From the NCBI RefSeq assembly GCF_008727755.1, contig NZ_CP044231.1:2108001-2172000 (forward strand): 64,000 bases of DNA. Reading direction: 5' to 3'. Position 1 is the first letter of the stretch. Each line of letters begins with the position of its first letter. The notes below the pieces were generated by a model, which ran no database searches, was not told the DNA's origin, and was given only the letters and a program-made list of their open reading frames with translations. A program made the translations under genes and the position numbers. This document shows positions 54,135 to 62,730 of this stretch, in pieces. Source of the stretch: Microbacterium caowuchunii (GTDB lineage: Bacteria > Actinomycetota > Actinomycetes > Actinomycetales > Microbacteriaceae).

Positions 54135-54162
54135 TCTTTATCCGCGGCCGATCCAACGGCAA
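54135..54162 (-). promoter_or_regulatory. Candidate rpsO promoter
   Basis: On the minus strand TTGCCG (54162..54157) and TAAAGA (54140..54135) are separated by 16 bases, a fair match to a housekeeping promoter. The start codon lies 56 bases downstream. Confidence 0.45.
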
Positions 54163-54275
54163 CCTGAAGAGTCTACCAGGCGCCAGACCAGCGGGTGGAC
54201 CGGTCTGAGCCCGTCGCGCAGCCGCTGCACTACGCTCGTGCGGGTGCGTACCGAGCCCCGCCCCGCCGCTGCGCC

Positions 54276-55574
54276 ATGAGGCGGATGTCGCGGCACCTGA
54301 TCGATATCCGCCCGCTGACCACGAGTCCCCCCTTCGCCCGCATGTGGACCGGTTCGACCCTGGCGGGCCTCGGCGGCCAGTTGACGATCGTCGCGGTCAT
54401 GCTGCACGTCTACGAGCTGACCCAGGACACCTTCGCGGTCGCGATGGTCGCGGTCGCCGGACTCGTGCCGATGATGTTCGCCGGCCTGTACGGCGGCATG
54501 CTCGCCGACGCCTTCGATCGCCGCACCGTGGCCCTCGTGGCGGCGACGGTCACCTTCGCATCGACCGCCCTGCTCGCCATCCTCGCCTGGACCGGAGGCG
54601 AGACGGTGTGGTGGCTGTACGCACTCAGCATCGTGAACTCGAGTGCCAACTCCATCGTGATGACGACGCGCTCGGCGATCACCCCGCGTCTGATCCCCCG
54701 CGAGCTGCTGCCCGCGGCCGCGGCCCTGCAGGGCGTCACCGTGGGCATCATGGTGATGGCCGGTCCCGCCCTCGCGGGCGTGCTCGTCGCCACGACCGGC
54801 TACGCATGGACGTACACGCTGGACGTCGTGCTCATGACCTCCCTCTTCCTGGGGCTGTGGACGCTCCCGGCCCTGCGCCCCGAGGGCGTCATCGTCCGCC
54901 CCGGCCTGGCCTCGCTGCGGGACGGCATCGGTTTCCTCCGCCGGGCACCCAACATCCGTCTGCAGTACATCCTCGATGTCATCGCGATGACCCTCGGACA
55001 GCCGCTCACACTGTTCCCGGCGATCGGCGCGGTGCTCCTGGGCGGCGGGGCGGTCACCACCGGGGTGCTCACCGCCGCTGTCGCCGCGGGCGCGTTCCTG
55101 TCGAGCCTGTTCTCCGGACCCATCGGCCGCGTGCACCGGCACGGTGTCGGCATCGAGCGGGCCATCCAGGGCTACGGCGCGGCCATCACGCTGTTCGGTG
55201 TCATCCTGGTCGTCGCCCAGGCGGGATGGTTCGCCCCGGCCGACCCGTCCGCACCGAACATCGTGCTGATCACGGCAGCCTGCGCGGCGCTCGCGTTCTC
55301 GGGCGCGACGGACAACGTGAGCGCGATCTACCGCTCCACGATGATGCAGTCCGCCGTGCCGGACGCCATGCGCGGCCGCCTGCAGGGCATCTTCACCGTG
55401 GTGGTCACCGGAGGCCCCCGCCTGGGCGCGCTCTACGCGGGCAGTCTCGCGACCTTCACCGCCCTGTGGTTCCCACCCCTGCTGGGCGGACTCCTCATCA
55501 TCGCGCTGGTTGGGGTGCTCGTGCGCCTCAATCCGGCGTTCCGCGCCTACGACGCGCGCCGACCGACGCCCTGA
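54276..55574 (+). CDS. MFS transporter (MFS_3 / EntS-like)
   Basis: A 432-residue protein with about 12 membrane helices. It begins [26 protein letters not shown], the typical opening of MFS_3 family exporters, and motif A reads [14 protein letters not shown]. Relatives export siderophores or drugs; EntS of E. coli is one example. No siderophore genes are nearby. The ATG at 54276 and a second at 54285 are possible. It is divergent from rpsO. Confidence 0.82.
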   Translation: MRRMSRHLIDIRPLTTSPPFARMWTGSTLAGLGGQLTIVAVMLHVYELTQDTFAVAMVAVAGLVPMMFAGLYGGMLADAFDRRTVALVAATVTFASTALLAILAWTGGETVWWLYALSIVNSSANSIVMTTRSAITPRLIPRELLPAAAALQGVTVGIMVMAGPALAGVLVATTGYAWTYTLDVVLMTSLFLGLWTLPALRPEGVIVRPGLASLRDGIGFLRRAPNIRLQYILDVIAMTLGQPLTLFPAIGAVLLGGGAVTTGVLTAAVAAGAFLSSLFSGPIGRVHRHGVGIERAIQGYGAAITLFGVILVVAQAGWFAPADPSAPNIVLITAACAALAFSGATDNVSAIYRSTMMQSAVPDAMRGRLQGIFTVVVTGGPRLGALYAGSLATFTALWFPPLLGGLLIIALVGVLVRLNPAFRAYDARRPTP

Positions 55575-55666
55575 CCAACGCCGTCCGCCGGTCGATCACC
55601 CGCGGTTTCCGGCCATGGCATCCGCTTCCGTGCCGCGGTGTCCACGGCCGGGGCTAGAGTCGCGAC

Positions 55667-56668
55667 GTGCCGACTCCTCCCCACCCCGACCCGGTCGGAC
55701 CCCGCACCCGCTCCGGGCCGACCGGCGCGGTCATCGCCGTGCAGTTCGTGCTGACCGGCGTGATCTGGGGATCCAGCTTCCTGTTCATGAAAGTCGCCCT
55801 GCAGGGGATCTCCCCCGCTCAGGTGGCCTGGTCACGGCTCGTACTCGGCGCCCTCACGCTCGGCCTGTTCGTGCTGCTCCGGCGCGAGATCCTCCCCCGC
55901 CGGCTGCGGGTCTGGATGCACATGACGGTACTGGCGATCTCGTTCTGCGTCGTGCCGTTCCTGCTGTTCTCCTGGGCGCAGCAACACGTCACGTCGGGGC
56001 TCGCCAGCATCTACAACGCGACGACCCCGATCATGACCGCGGTGATGGCGTGGCTGGTGTTCCGTGTGGAGCGGCTGCGGGCGGCCCAGATCGCCGGGAT
56101 CCTCGTCGGCATCGGCGGTGTCATGGTCATCATCGCGCCCTGGCGTGGACTGGATCCGTCGCAGAGCCTCGTGGCTCAGCTGGCCATCCTCGGCGCGACC
56201 GCCTGCTACGGATTCACCCTCGCCTACATGCGCCGCTTCGTGTTCGACACCGGCATGACCGCCCTCGTCTTCTCGTTCCTGAACATCGGCATCGCCGCGG
56301 TCATCATGGTGCTGCTGACGCCCGTCATCGCGCTGACGCCCGTCGTGCTGGACGGCTGGATCGTCGGCAGCCTCCTCCTCCTCGGCTGTCTCGGCACAGG
56401 GGTCGCCTACATCTGGAACCAGAACGTGCTCCGGGCATGGGGACCCACCCGCGCCTCGACCGTGACGTACATCACGCCCATCGTCGGGGTCCTGCTCGGC
56501 ATCCTCGTCCTGGGCGAGCACATCAGCTGGAACGAACCCGTGGGCGCCGTGCTCGTTTTCCTCGGGATCCTCCTCGCCCAGGACCGGCTGCGCCGGGGTG
56601 CGCGCGCCGCCCGGACAGCACGGAGGGCGGATGCCGCAGCATCCGCCCTCCGTGGAGAAAAAGTCTGA
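55667..56668 (+). CDS. EamA-family (DMT) transporter
   Basis: A 333-residue protein with ten membrane helices in two EamA repeats (GVIWGSSFLFMKVALQGISPAQVAWSRL in the first; ACYGFTLAYMRRFVF and RASTVTYITPIVGVLLGILVLGE in the second). Such transporters export amino acids or other small metabolites; the substrate is unknown. A GTG start at 55667 lies six bases after TAGAGT (55655-55660). Its last codons contain a terminator hairpin shared with the converging yceI gene. Confidence 0.87.
   Translation: MPTPPHPDPVGPRTRSGPTGAVIAVQFVLTGVIWGSSFLFMKVALQGISPAQVAWSRLVLGALTLGLFVLLRREILPRRLRVWMHMTVLAISFCVVPFLLFSWAQQHVTSGLASIYNATTPIMTAVMAWLVFRVERLRAAQIAGILVGIGGVMVIIAPWRGLDPSQSLVAQLAILGATACYGFTLAYMRRFVFDTGMTALVFSFLNIGIAAVIMVLLTPVIALTPVVLDGWIVGSLLLLGCLGTGVAYIWNQNVLRAWGPTRASTVTYITPIVGVLLGILVLGEHISWNEPVGAVLVFLGILLAQDRLRRGARAARTARRADAAASALRGEKV
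56620..56653. terminator. Terminator hairpin overlapping the EamA gene end
   Basis: Perfect 15-base arms (ACGGAGGGCGGATGC and its complement) around a CGCA loop. It lies inside the last codons of the plus-strand gene and 16 bases beyond the yceI stop on the minus strand. GGAGAAAAAG follows on the plus strand. The hairpin tip is the same as that at 58497-58532. Confidence 0.8.
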
Positions 56669-57238
56669 TCAGGCCTGGATCGTGCCCTGCAGATCGAGCA
56701 CGATCGTGACGTCCTTGCCCACGAGCACGCCGCCGGTCTCGAGCGCTGCGTTCCAGGTCAGCCCGAAGTCCTCGCGGTTGATCACGGTCTTGGCCGTGGC
56801 GCCCGCCTTGTAGTTGCCCCACGGGTCGGTGCCGAAGCCGCCGAACTCGACCTCGAAGGTGACCGGGCGCGTGACGCCGTGGATGCTCAGGTCACCGTCG
56901 ACGAGGAAGTCGCCGTCCACGAGGCGCACACCCGTCGAGACGAAGTCCAGGCTGGGGTGGTTCTCGGCGTCGAAGAACTCGGCGGAGCGCAGGTGCGCGT
57001 CGCGGCCCTCGTCCTTGGTGTTGATGGACGCGACGTCCGCGGATGCCGTGACCTCGACCCCGAGCGGGTTCTCGGGGGCGACGATGGTGCCGCTCTTGAC
57101 GTCGAACGTGCCGCGGACCTTCGAGATCATCATGTGCCGGACGCTGAACGACACCTCGCTGTGCGAGGGGTCCAGGACCCAGGTACCGGACTTGTAGCCG
57201 GGGATCTCGATCGTCTGTGCGGTCGTTTCTTCGGTCAT
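56669..57238 (-). CDS. YceI-family protein
   Basis: A 189-residue lipocalin-like beta-barrel protein. Family motifs are WVLDPSHSEVSFSVRHMMISKVRGTF near the N-terminus, HLRSAEFFDAENHPSLDF, and LSIHGVTRPVTFEVE. YceI proteins bind isoprenoid chains in the cases studied. No signal peptide is visible, so it is likely cytoplasmic. The ATG at 57238 follows GGAGGAAG; an upstream ATG at 57250 lacks such a site. Confidence 0.9.
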   Translation of the reverse strand: MTEETTAQTIEIPGYKSGTWVLDPSHSEVSFSVRHMMISKVRGTFDVKSGTIVAPENPLGVEVTASADVASINTKDEGRDAHLRSAEFFDAENHPSLDFVSTGVRLVDGDFLVDGDLSIHGVTRPVTFEVEFGGFGTDPWGNYKAGATAKTVINREDFGLTWNAALETGGVLVGKDVTIVLDLQGTIQA

Positions 57239-57282
57239 GACTTCCTCCATCGTGCGCCGGCGATTCCGGCTTCGGGGGTGTC

Positions 57283-57309
57283 AACACCGGACCCGGCCTG
57301 ATCTATTCC
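57283..57309 (-). promoter_or_regulatory. Possible SigR/SigH-like promoter of yceI
   Basis: On the minus strand GGAAT (57309..57305) is followed after 19 bases by GTT (57285..57283). The SigR consensus is GGAAT-N18-GTT, so spacing is one base off. TTGACA overlaps the GTT. Confidence 0.25.
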
Positions 57310-57335
57310 CGTGAATAAGAAGATCCTCGGCAGCG

Positions 57336-58388
57336 TCAAGACTTGCCCGACGTCCCCGCTTCCAGGATCGACACGATCGAGAAGAGCGTGAAGCAGACGC
57401 CCCCCAGTCCGGTGAGGACACGGGAGGGGATGAAGAAGCTCGGATCCGCCATGGCCGCCTCCGAGAGGAATGCTGCGAAGAACAAGCAGGTGAGGCAGGT
57501 CAGGACGGGGATGAGGGGCACCCGGTCGGACAGGGAGAACTCGCGGCGCCAGACCGCCGCCAGCAGGGTGACCTTCGAGATGATGCTGAAGCAGATCATG
57601 CCGAGTCCGAGCAGGATGCATCCCGGCGCGATCCGCTCGGGGCGGTCCGAGCCGAAGAGTACGAACAGTCCCCAGAGGAGCGTCCCGCTCCCCATGACGA
57701 GCACCCAGATCGACCATCGCCACCGCTCGGGCTCGTCGAACTCGTTGCGCACCTGGCGGACGACGGTGGCCACGAGTGAGACGAGGCTCGAGCAGATCGC
57801 GGCGAGCCCCAGCATCACGTGACCGGCGATGTAGTGCGGCTGCTGCGATGCGCCCGCCAGGAGGATGACCGCCCAGGTCACCAGCACCACCGTCGCGGCG
57901 ACGGGGATCGCGATCAGGAACCGGCCGAACCCGACGCCGTAGGTGCCGTCCGGCGGGCCGTCCTCGTGACGGCCCGCCGCGTTCTTCGGAATCATCGTGA
58001 AGGCGGTCGAGGCCGTCGCGACGGTCGAGACGCAGGCGGCGATGAGTCCGACGCCGAAGACGACGTGTCCGGCGACGAAGTCGTCGGCGGCCCCCGAACG
58101 GGCGATGAGCCACAGCCCCCACCCGGCGGTCGCCAGCGCCACACCGTAGCCGACGATCGGAAGGATCGCTTTCCAGACCGGCGCGAAGGTCCCGGTGAGC
58201 TGTCGGATGATCATCGCCGCCGTCGTGAACAGCGCGATGCAGATCGCCGTCAGCGAGATCAGGACGTGACCTGCGACGACGTGGGCGGCGTCCGTCCCGC
58301 CGCTGAGGACGTAGAGCCCGAACGCCAGGCAGACGCCCCCCATGGCCAGCGGGATCAAACGGAACAGGATACTGATGCCGAAGTTCAT
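57336..58388 (-). CDS. DUF2776 membrane protein, E. coli YhiM-like
   Basis: A 350-residue protein with ten membrane helices. Three similar segments contain AGHV (VVAGHVLISLTAICIALFT, FVAGHVVFGVGLIAACVSTVA, YIAGHVMLGLAAICSSLVS), which looks like internal repetition. From memory, the sequence resembles E. coli YhiM (DUF2776) throughout, including FTMIPKNAAG and the C-terminal FFIPSRVLTGLG.VCFTLFSIVSILEAG. YhiM has been linked to acid and osmotic stress survival. The ATG at 58388 was chosen because upstream codons are low-complexity. It is unexpected in an actinobacterium. Confidence 0.8.
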   Translation of the reverse strand: MNFGISILFRLIPLAMGGVCLAFGLYVLSGGTDAAHVVAGHVLISLTAICIALFTTAAMIIRQLTGTFAPVWKAILPIVGYGVALATAGWGLWLIARSGAADDFVAGHVVFGVGLIAACVSTVATASTAFTMIPKNAAGRHEDGPPDGTYGVGFGRFLIAIPVAATVVLVTWAVILLAGASQQPHYIAGHVMLGLAAICSSLVSLVATVVRQVRNEFDEPERWRWSIWVLVMGSGTLLWGLFVLFGSDRPERIAPGCILLGLGMICFSIISKVTLLAAVWRREFSLSDRVPLIPVLTCLTCLFFAAFLSEAAMADPSFFIPSRVLTGLGGVCFTLFSIVSILEAGTSGKS

Positions 58389-58496
58389 GCGGACACGTCC
58401 TCCCATGGCGCGCGCCCGGTCTCGGGCCCGCTGCAAGGCGACCAACCTAGCCGCGCAGCACCCGCCGTCTCCAGGGCCCTCAGACCCTGGGGACGG

Positions 58497-58532
58497 CGGA
58501 GGGGGCGGATGCCGCAGCATCCGCCCCCTCCG
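58497..58532 (-). terminator. Terminator hairpin after the FKBP gene
   Basis: Perfect 16-base arms (CGGAGGGGGCGGATGC and its complement) around a CGCA loop, starting 17 bases after the FKBP stop. The apical sixteen bases GGATGCCGCAGCATCC are identical to those of the hairpin at 56620-56653. Confidence 0.8.
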
Positions 58533-58548
58533 TGTGCAGACGGTCGGC

Positions 58549-58917
58549 TCAGCCGACCTTGAGCAGATCGATGATGAAGATGAGGGTCTTCCCGCCGAGG
58601 AAGTGGCCGCCAGCGGGACCGTAGGCGAGGTGGGGCGGGATGATGAGTTCGCGGCGTCCGCCGACCTTCATACCCGGGATGCCGTCCTGCCATCCCTGGA
58701 TGAGACCGCGCAGCGGGAACTGGATGCTCTCGCCACGTCCCCACGAGGAGTCGAACTCCTCGCCGGACTCGAACTCGACACCGGCGTAGTGCACGGTGAC
58801 CGTGTCGCCGGGCTTGGCCTCGGGGCCGTCGCCGACGATGATGTCGCGGATCACGAGCTCCGTGGGGGCGGGGCCGGCGGGGGCGTCGAACTCGGGCTTC
58901 GTGCGGTTGTCAGTCAT
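58549..58917 (-). CDS. FKBP-type peptidyl-prolyl isomerase
   Basis: A 122-residue single FKBP domain that isomerises prolyl bonds. The core elements are VHYAGVEFESGEEFDSSW, IQFPLRGLIQGWQDGIPGMKVGGRRELIIPPHLAYG and LIFIIDLLKV. No signal peptide or membrane anchor is present, so it should be cytoplasmic. The ATG at 58917 is preceded by GGAG. It is monocistronic, with a terminator directly downstream. Confidence 0.93.
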   Translation of the reverse strand: MTDNRTKPEFDAPAGPAPTELVIRDIIVGDGPEAKPGDTVTVHYAGVEFESGEEFDSSWGRGESIQFPLRGLIQGWQDGIPGMKVGGRRELIIPPHLAYGPAGGHFLGGKTLIFIIDLLKVG

Positions 58918-59084
58918 ATCTCCATCCAAGCACGCGTCGGTCGCCCCGCGGGTCCCTTGACGACTGGCGCTCCCTCCCCTCCTCCTCTCGCCGACTCGGG
59001 GAGGGGGGCCTGGAGGGCGCGGGGTATTGACAGTGCCGAGGGCCCGGGGGATCCTGGAAACCAGAAAGATTCAGCGTTCGGGAG

Positions 59085-60491
59085 TCACGCAGGCAGTGCC
59101 GCGGCACCGGGCGCTGAGTCTTTGTCCGGCACGGTGACCCGCGCGCGGCGCGCGCCGGGAGAACCGGTCAGCCGCTCCCGCAACGTCGGCCCGGCGGGCA
59201 CCGGCATCCGTCCTCGATCGCGCAGCCGCGGCAGGACGAGCTCCCCGAATGCCGCCACGTCGCGCGTTCCGAACACGGGCTCCACCAGGAAGCCGTCGAG
59301 TCCGGTCTCTTCGGCCAGCGCCTCGACGCCATCCGCCACGGATTCCGCGTCCCCGACGAGACGGAATCCGCGGGTTCCGCGGCCGCGCAGCTGATCGAGG
59401 ATCTGCCGCACCGTCGGTGCCGGGCCCTCGTCGCCGTCGAGGAACCGTTCGATGTTGCTCGTGCCCATCTGGCCGATCGGCCCGCCGGCGTCGAGCACCT
59501 GATGGAGGGACCGTTCCGGGTCGAGGGCGAGCAGGTCGATCCCGGTGTTGCCCGCGTACAGCGCCGCGACGACCTCGTCCGACTGCAGGGCGGAGAACTC
59601 CTCCCATAGCTGCTGCGCACCCGCGGTGGTCTCGTCGACGATCGCCGTGAGACCCGCCATGATCCGCAGACTTTCCGGATCACGCCCGGCCTCCGCGGCC
59701 AGGCGGCGGATGTCGGCGACGTTGCGCGCCGTCTGCGCGGGAGTCGTCCCCTGCACGAACACGCCTTCCGCGTGCGCGGCGGCGAAGGCCTTCCCCGCCG
59801 GAGACGTACCGGCCTGGAAGATCACGGGCGTGCGCTGCGGCGACGGCGGGGCGCCGTAGTAGCCGCGGGAACGGTAGTGCTCGCCCTCGAACTCGGTGCG
59901 CCGGAGCCTCGACGCGTCGATGTAGACGCCTGCGGCCGCATCGGCCACCAGCGCGTCGTCCGCCCAGGCCTCCTCCCAGTACCGGGTCGCCAGCGAGACG
60001 TACTCCCCCGCCATCGCGTACCGGGTGTCGTGCGGCACCATCCCGGCGTGCCCGAACAGACCGGATACCGCGTTCTGCGACGCGCCGGTCACCACGTTCC
60101 AGCCGATCCGCCCCGCGGTGAGGTGGTCGAGCGTCGTGAACCGGCGTGCGAGCGGCAGCGGGTGGTCCATCCCGGTCGTCGCGGTGACGACGAAGCCGAG
60201 CCGCTCGGTCTCCCGGGCGAGGACCGGGATGAGGGTGGCGGGGTCCAGTCCCGAGAAGTTGACGGCGGCGGACACCGACGTCGCGCTGATGTCCCCGTCG
60301 GTCATCGGATAGCCGAAGCCGTCCGCGAAGAAGAGGAAATCGTAGCCGGTGCGGTCCATGATCCGCGCCATCCGCACCCACCTCTCCGGGTCGCGGTAGT
60401 CGATGGCGTCGTTGAGCGGATGCGCCCAGCTGCACGTGCCGCCGACCTGCGGTCCGTACACCTCGAAGACGCCGATGTGGAGATCCTTCAT
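59085..60491 (-). CDS. NtaA/SnaA/DszA-type flavin monooxygenase
   Basis: A 468-residue luciferase-like monooxygenase that uses reduced flavin from a separate reductase. Motifs are FLFFADGFG, HPLPLARRFTTLDHLTAGRIGWNVVTG, and QAGTSPAGKAFAAAHAEGVFV, which mark the group with nitrilotriacetate, pristinamycin and dibenzothiophene-sulfone monooxygenases. Substrate unknown. The ATG lies seven bases after TAGCCT (60504..60499). No flavin reductase is adjacent; the one at 49.4 kb might serve. Confidence 0.88.
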   Translation of the reverse strand: MKDLHIGVFEVYGPQVGGTCSWAHPLNDAIDYRDPERWVRMARIMDRTGYDFLFFADGFGYPMTDGDISATSVSAAVNFSGLDPATLIPVLARETERLGFVVTATTGMDHPLPLARRFTTLDHLTAGRIGWNVVTGASQNAVSGLFGHAGMVPHDTRYAMAGEYVSLATRYWEEAWADDALVADAAAGVYIDASRLRRTEFEGEHYRSRGYYGAPPSPQRTPVIFQAGTSPAGKAFAAAHAEGVFVQGTTPAQTARNVADIRRLAAEAGRDPESLRIMAGLTAIVDETTAGAQQLWEEFSALQSDEVVAALYAGNTGIDLLALDPERSLHQVLDAGGPIGQMGTSNIERFLDGDEGPAPTVRQILDQLRGRGTRGFRLVGDAESVADGVEALAEETGLDGFLVEPVFGTRDVAAFGELVLPRLRDRGRMPVPAGPTLRERLTGSPGARRARVTVPDKDSAPGAAALPA

Positions 60492-60548
60492 GCCGCCGAG
60501 GCTACGGGCGGCGTGTTACTGCGAGGTGTCCGGCAGGCGCAGCGGAGG

Positions 60549-61763
60549 TCACACGGCCAGCAGTGCCGCCCGCGCCGCCGCGGTCCGCTCCAGCAACAGG
60601 CGTTCCTCGGCGCCGCCGGTGCGGTCGCGACCGACCAGGACGCGCTGACGCGCCGCGGCGAGCGCGGTCGCGTCGGCGATGAAGCTCCGCATGATCCCGA
60701 CCCGGTCGCCGCGGAGCGTCCGGGCCCAGGCGAGCCCGGCCCGGCGTCCCGAGGGCGTCGCCAGCATGTCCACCTCCTGCGGGGTGAACCAGCCCGCCGC
60801 CGCGTACTCACCCAGCCTCGCGCGCGTGAGTCGCCCCTCTTCCCGGCGCAGCATCAGCACGCCGCCGATGAACACGAGGAAGAGGGGGATCTGCAGGGCG
60901 GTGTACAGGCCGAGGAAGTCGCCGAGCAGGGCCGAGCCGTTCCAGAAGGCGTGCAGGACGATCGCGCCCGCCAGCCCGAGCAGCCACGGGCCGAGGACTC
61001 CGCGGAACGAGGCTCCCCTCCGTGCAGCGAGGCCGAGCGCGAAACCGGTCACGGCGGTGAACATGACGTGGGCGAACGGAGACAGGATGCCGCGGATGAA
61101 GAAGGTGGCGGAGGTCAGCTCCGCTCCGCCCTCGATCCATGCCAACGCGAAGTACTGGATGTTCTCGGTGAACGCGAACCCCGCCCCGATCAGCCCGCCG
61201 TAGACGATGCCATCGACCGGACCGTCGAACCACCGGCGGGCACCGGCGAAGATGAGCAGCACCCCGAGGCCCTTCGCGACCTCCTCCACGACCGGGGCCT
61301 GCACCACGGTCTGCAGGAACTCCCCCGCGGGAGTGCCCGACCGCCCCACCGCCAGCACGATCAGGAGGTCCGCTCCGAGGGCGATCGCGACCGAGACGAT
61401 CGCGCCCCAGCCGAGCGCGATCACGATGAGTCCCCGCGGCTCGGGCTCCCAGCGGTCCACCAGCCGGAGGGCGAGGAACACCCCGATCAGGGGCAGGAGG
61501 GCCAGCACCATGCCGAGGATCGACGCGCCCGGCCCGATCGCCCGCAGGAAGTACCCGACCAGCACCACGCCCAGGAGCACGAGGAGTCCGCCGAGCCAGA
61601 GGTACAGCCCCCAGGCGCGACGCGGCACCGGGGCGACCTGCTGCTGCGGGACGACCGGGCGGGCGACCGCCGGGGGCGAGGTGATGAGCGGCTGAGCGAG
61701 CACGGAGGGGAACGCGGGCGGGGTGAGGGAGGAGCGGTGCGATCCACGGTCCGGGGCAATCAT
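60549..61763 (-). CDS. PrsW-family intramembrane metalloprotease
   Basis: A 404-residue membrane protein with about eight helices. It has the family catalytic motifs: VVEEVAKG (E-E-x-x-K), GFAFTENIQYF (E-N), the His in SPFAHVMFTA and the last motif LHAFWNGSA. PrsW in Bacillus cleaves an anti-sigma factor. Here no anti-sigma gene is adjacent. N- and C-terminal tails are cytoplasmic and not conserved. The ATG is six bases after TAGGCT (61775..61770) and the gene is divergent from the FAH gene. Confidence 0.87.
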   Translation of the reverse strand: MIAPDRGSHRSSLTPPAFPSVLAQPLITSPPAVARPVVPQQQVAPVPRRAWGLYLWLGGLLVLLGVVLVGYFLRAIGPGASILGMVLALLPLIGVFLALRLVDRWEPEPRGLIVIALGWGAIVSVAIALGADLLIVLAVGRSGTPAGEFLQTVVQAPVVEEVAKGLGVLLIFAGARRWFDGPVDGIVYGGLIGAGFAFTENIQYFALAWIEGGAELTSATFFIRGILSPFAHVMFTAVTGFALGLAARRGASFRGVLGPWLLGLAGAIVLHAFWNGSALLGDFLGLYTALQIPLFLVFIGGVLMLRREEGRLTRARLGEYAAAGWFTPQEVDMLATPSGRRAGLAWARTLRGDRVGIMRSFIADATALAAARQRVLVGRDRTGGAEERLLLERTAAARAALLAV

Positions 61764-61803
61764 GCGGACAGCCTAGGGCTGCGGCGGTCGGTACTCTCGA
61801 AGG
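61764..61803. promoter_or_regulatory. Head-to-head leaderless promoters between prsW-like and FAH genes
   Basis: In 40 bases there are TAGGCT on the minus strand (61775..61770) and TACTCT on the plus strand (61792-61797), each six bases from its start codon. The two polymerases could not bind at the same time. Confidence 0.5.
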
Positions 61804-62685
61804 ATGCGTTTCGCCCATGTCATCCCGGACGGGGCCGAGGCTCCCCGGCTCGTCGTCGTCGTCGACGATTCCCAGGGGCAGCTGGTCCACCAGCTCTTCC
61901 CCGGCGCCCCCGCCACCCTCGAGGAGCTCATCGCCGGCGGCGACGCCCTGCTCGAGCGGGTGCGCACGGCGAGCGCGGCCTCGGACGACGTCATCCCGCT
62001 CGACGGGGTGCGGTTCGCACCGGGCGTCCTCGCGCCGCCGGTGATCCTCGCGGTGGGCCTCAACTACGCCGCGCACTCGGGCGAACTCGGCCTGAAGACG
62101 GACAAGACGCCCACCGTGTTCGTGCTCTGGCCGAACTCGCTCACCGGGCACGACGGCACGACGACATGGCCGCGCTCGCTCAGCGAATCCGTCGATTACG
62201 AGGCGGAGCTGGGGGTGATCATCGGCCGTCCCGCGCACGACGTCCGCGCCGAGGACGCGCTGGATCACGTGTGGGGCTACACGGTGGTCAACGACATCAC
62301 GGCGCGCGACATCCAGTTCGCGGAGGCGCAGTGGTCACGCTGCAAGTCCTTCGACGGGTTCACGCCGGTCGGCCCGTTCGTCGTGACCGCCGACGAGGTC
62401 CCCGACCCCCAGGACCTGCACATCTGGACGGTGATCGACGGCCACACGGTGCAGGATGCGTCCACGGGTCAGATGATCCGCGGGGTCGCGACCCTGATCG
62501 CACACCTCTCCCAGTCGGCCACCCTGCTTCCGGGCACGCTCATCTCCACCGGCAGCCCGGGCGGCGCCGGATACTCGCGGGACCCGCAGATCTTCCTGCG
62601 CGACCGCTCCACCGTGACGGTGGGCATCGACGGGATCGGCCGGCTGACGACGCACTGCCGCATCCTCGACGGAACCGACGCGTGA
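61804..62685 (+). CDS. Fumarylacetoacetate hydrolase (FAH) family protein
   Basis: A 293-residue member of the FAH superfamily. It has VGLNYAAHSGELG at the domain start, VDYEAELGVIIGR with metal-ligand Glu residues, YTVVNDITARDIQ, KSFDGFTPVGPFVV, and GTLISTGSPGGAGYSRDP. Members hydrolyse or isomerise C-C bonds in aromatic breakdown or decarboxylate oxaloacetate; no catabolic cluster is next to it, so the substrate is unclear. The stop codon lies inside a terminator hairpin. Confidence 0.9.
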   Translation: MRFAHVIPDGAEAPRLVVVVDDSQGQLVHQLFPGAPATLEELIAGGDALLERVRTASAASDDVIPLDGVRFAPGVLAPPVILAVGLNYAAHSGELGLKTDKTPTVFVLWPNSLTGHDGTTTWPRSLSESVDYEAELGVIIGRPAHDVRAEDALDHVWGYTVVNDITARDIQFAEAQWSRCKSFDGFTPVGPFVVTADEVPDPQDLHIWTVIDGHTVQDASTGQMIRGVATLIAHLSQSATLLPGTLISTGSPGGAGYSRDPQIFLRDRSTVTVGIDGIGRLTTHCRILDGTDA

Positions 62686-62718
62686 AGGGGCGGGAGGCAT
62701 CCGTCTCCCGCCCCTTCA
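62683..62718. terminator. Bidirectional hairpin terminator
   Basis: Perfect 14-base arms TGAAGGGGCGGGAG and CTCCCGCCCCTTCA with an eight-base loop. The first arm contains the stop codon of the FAH gene, and the hairpin lies 12 bases after the stop of the DUF4190 gene. Confidence 0.8.
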
Positions 62719-62730
62719 TCCCGCCGGCGG

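Noticed and set aside
59025..59032. TTGACA on the plus strand between the FKBP and NtaA-type genes
   Set aside because: There is no plus-strand gene downstream and no fitting -10 hexamer, so it is probably chance.
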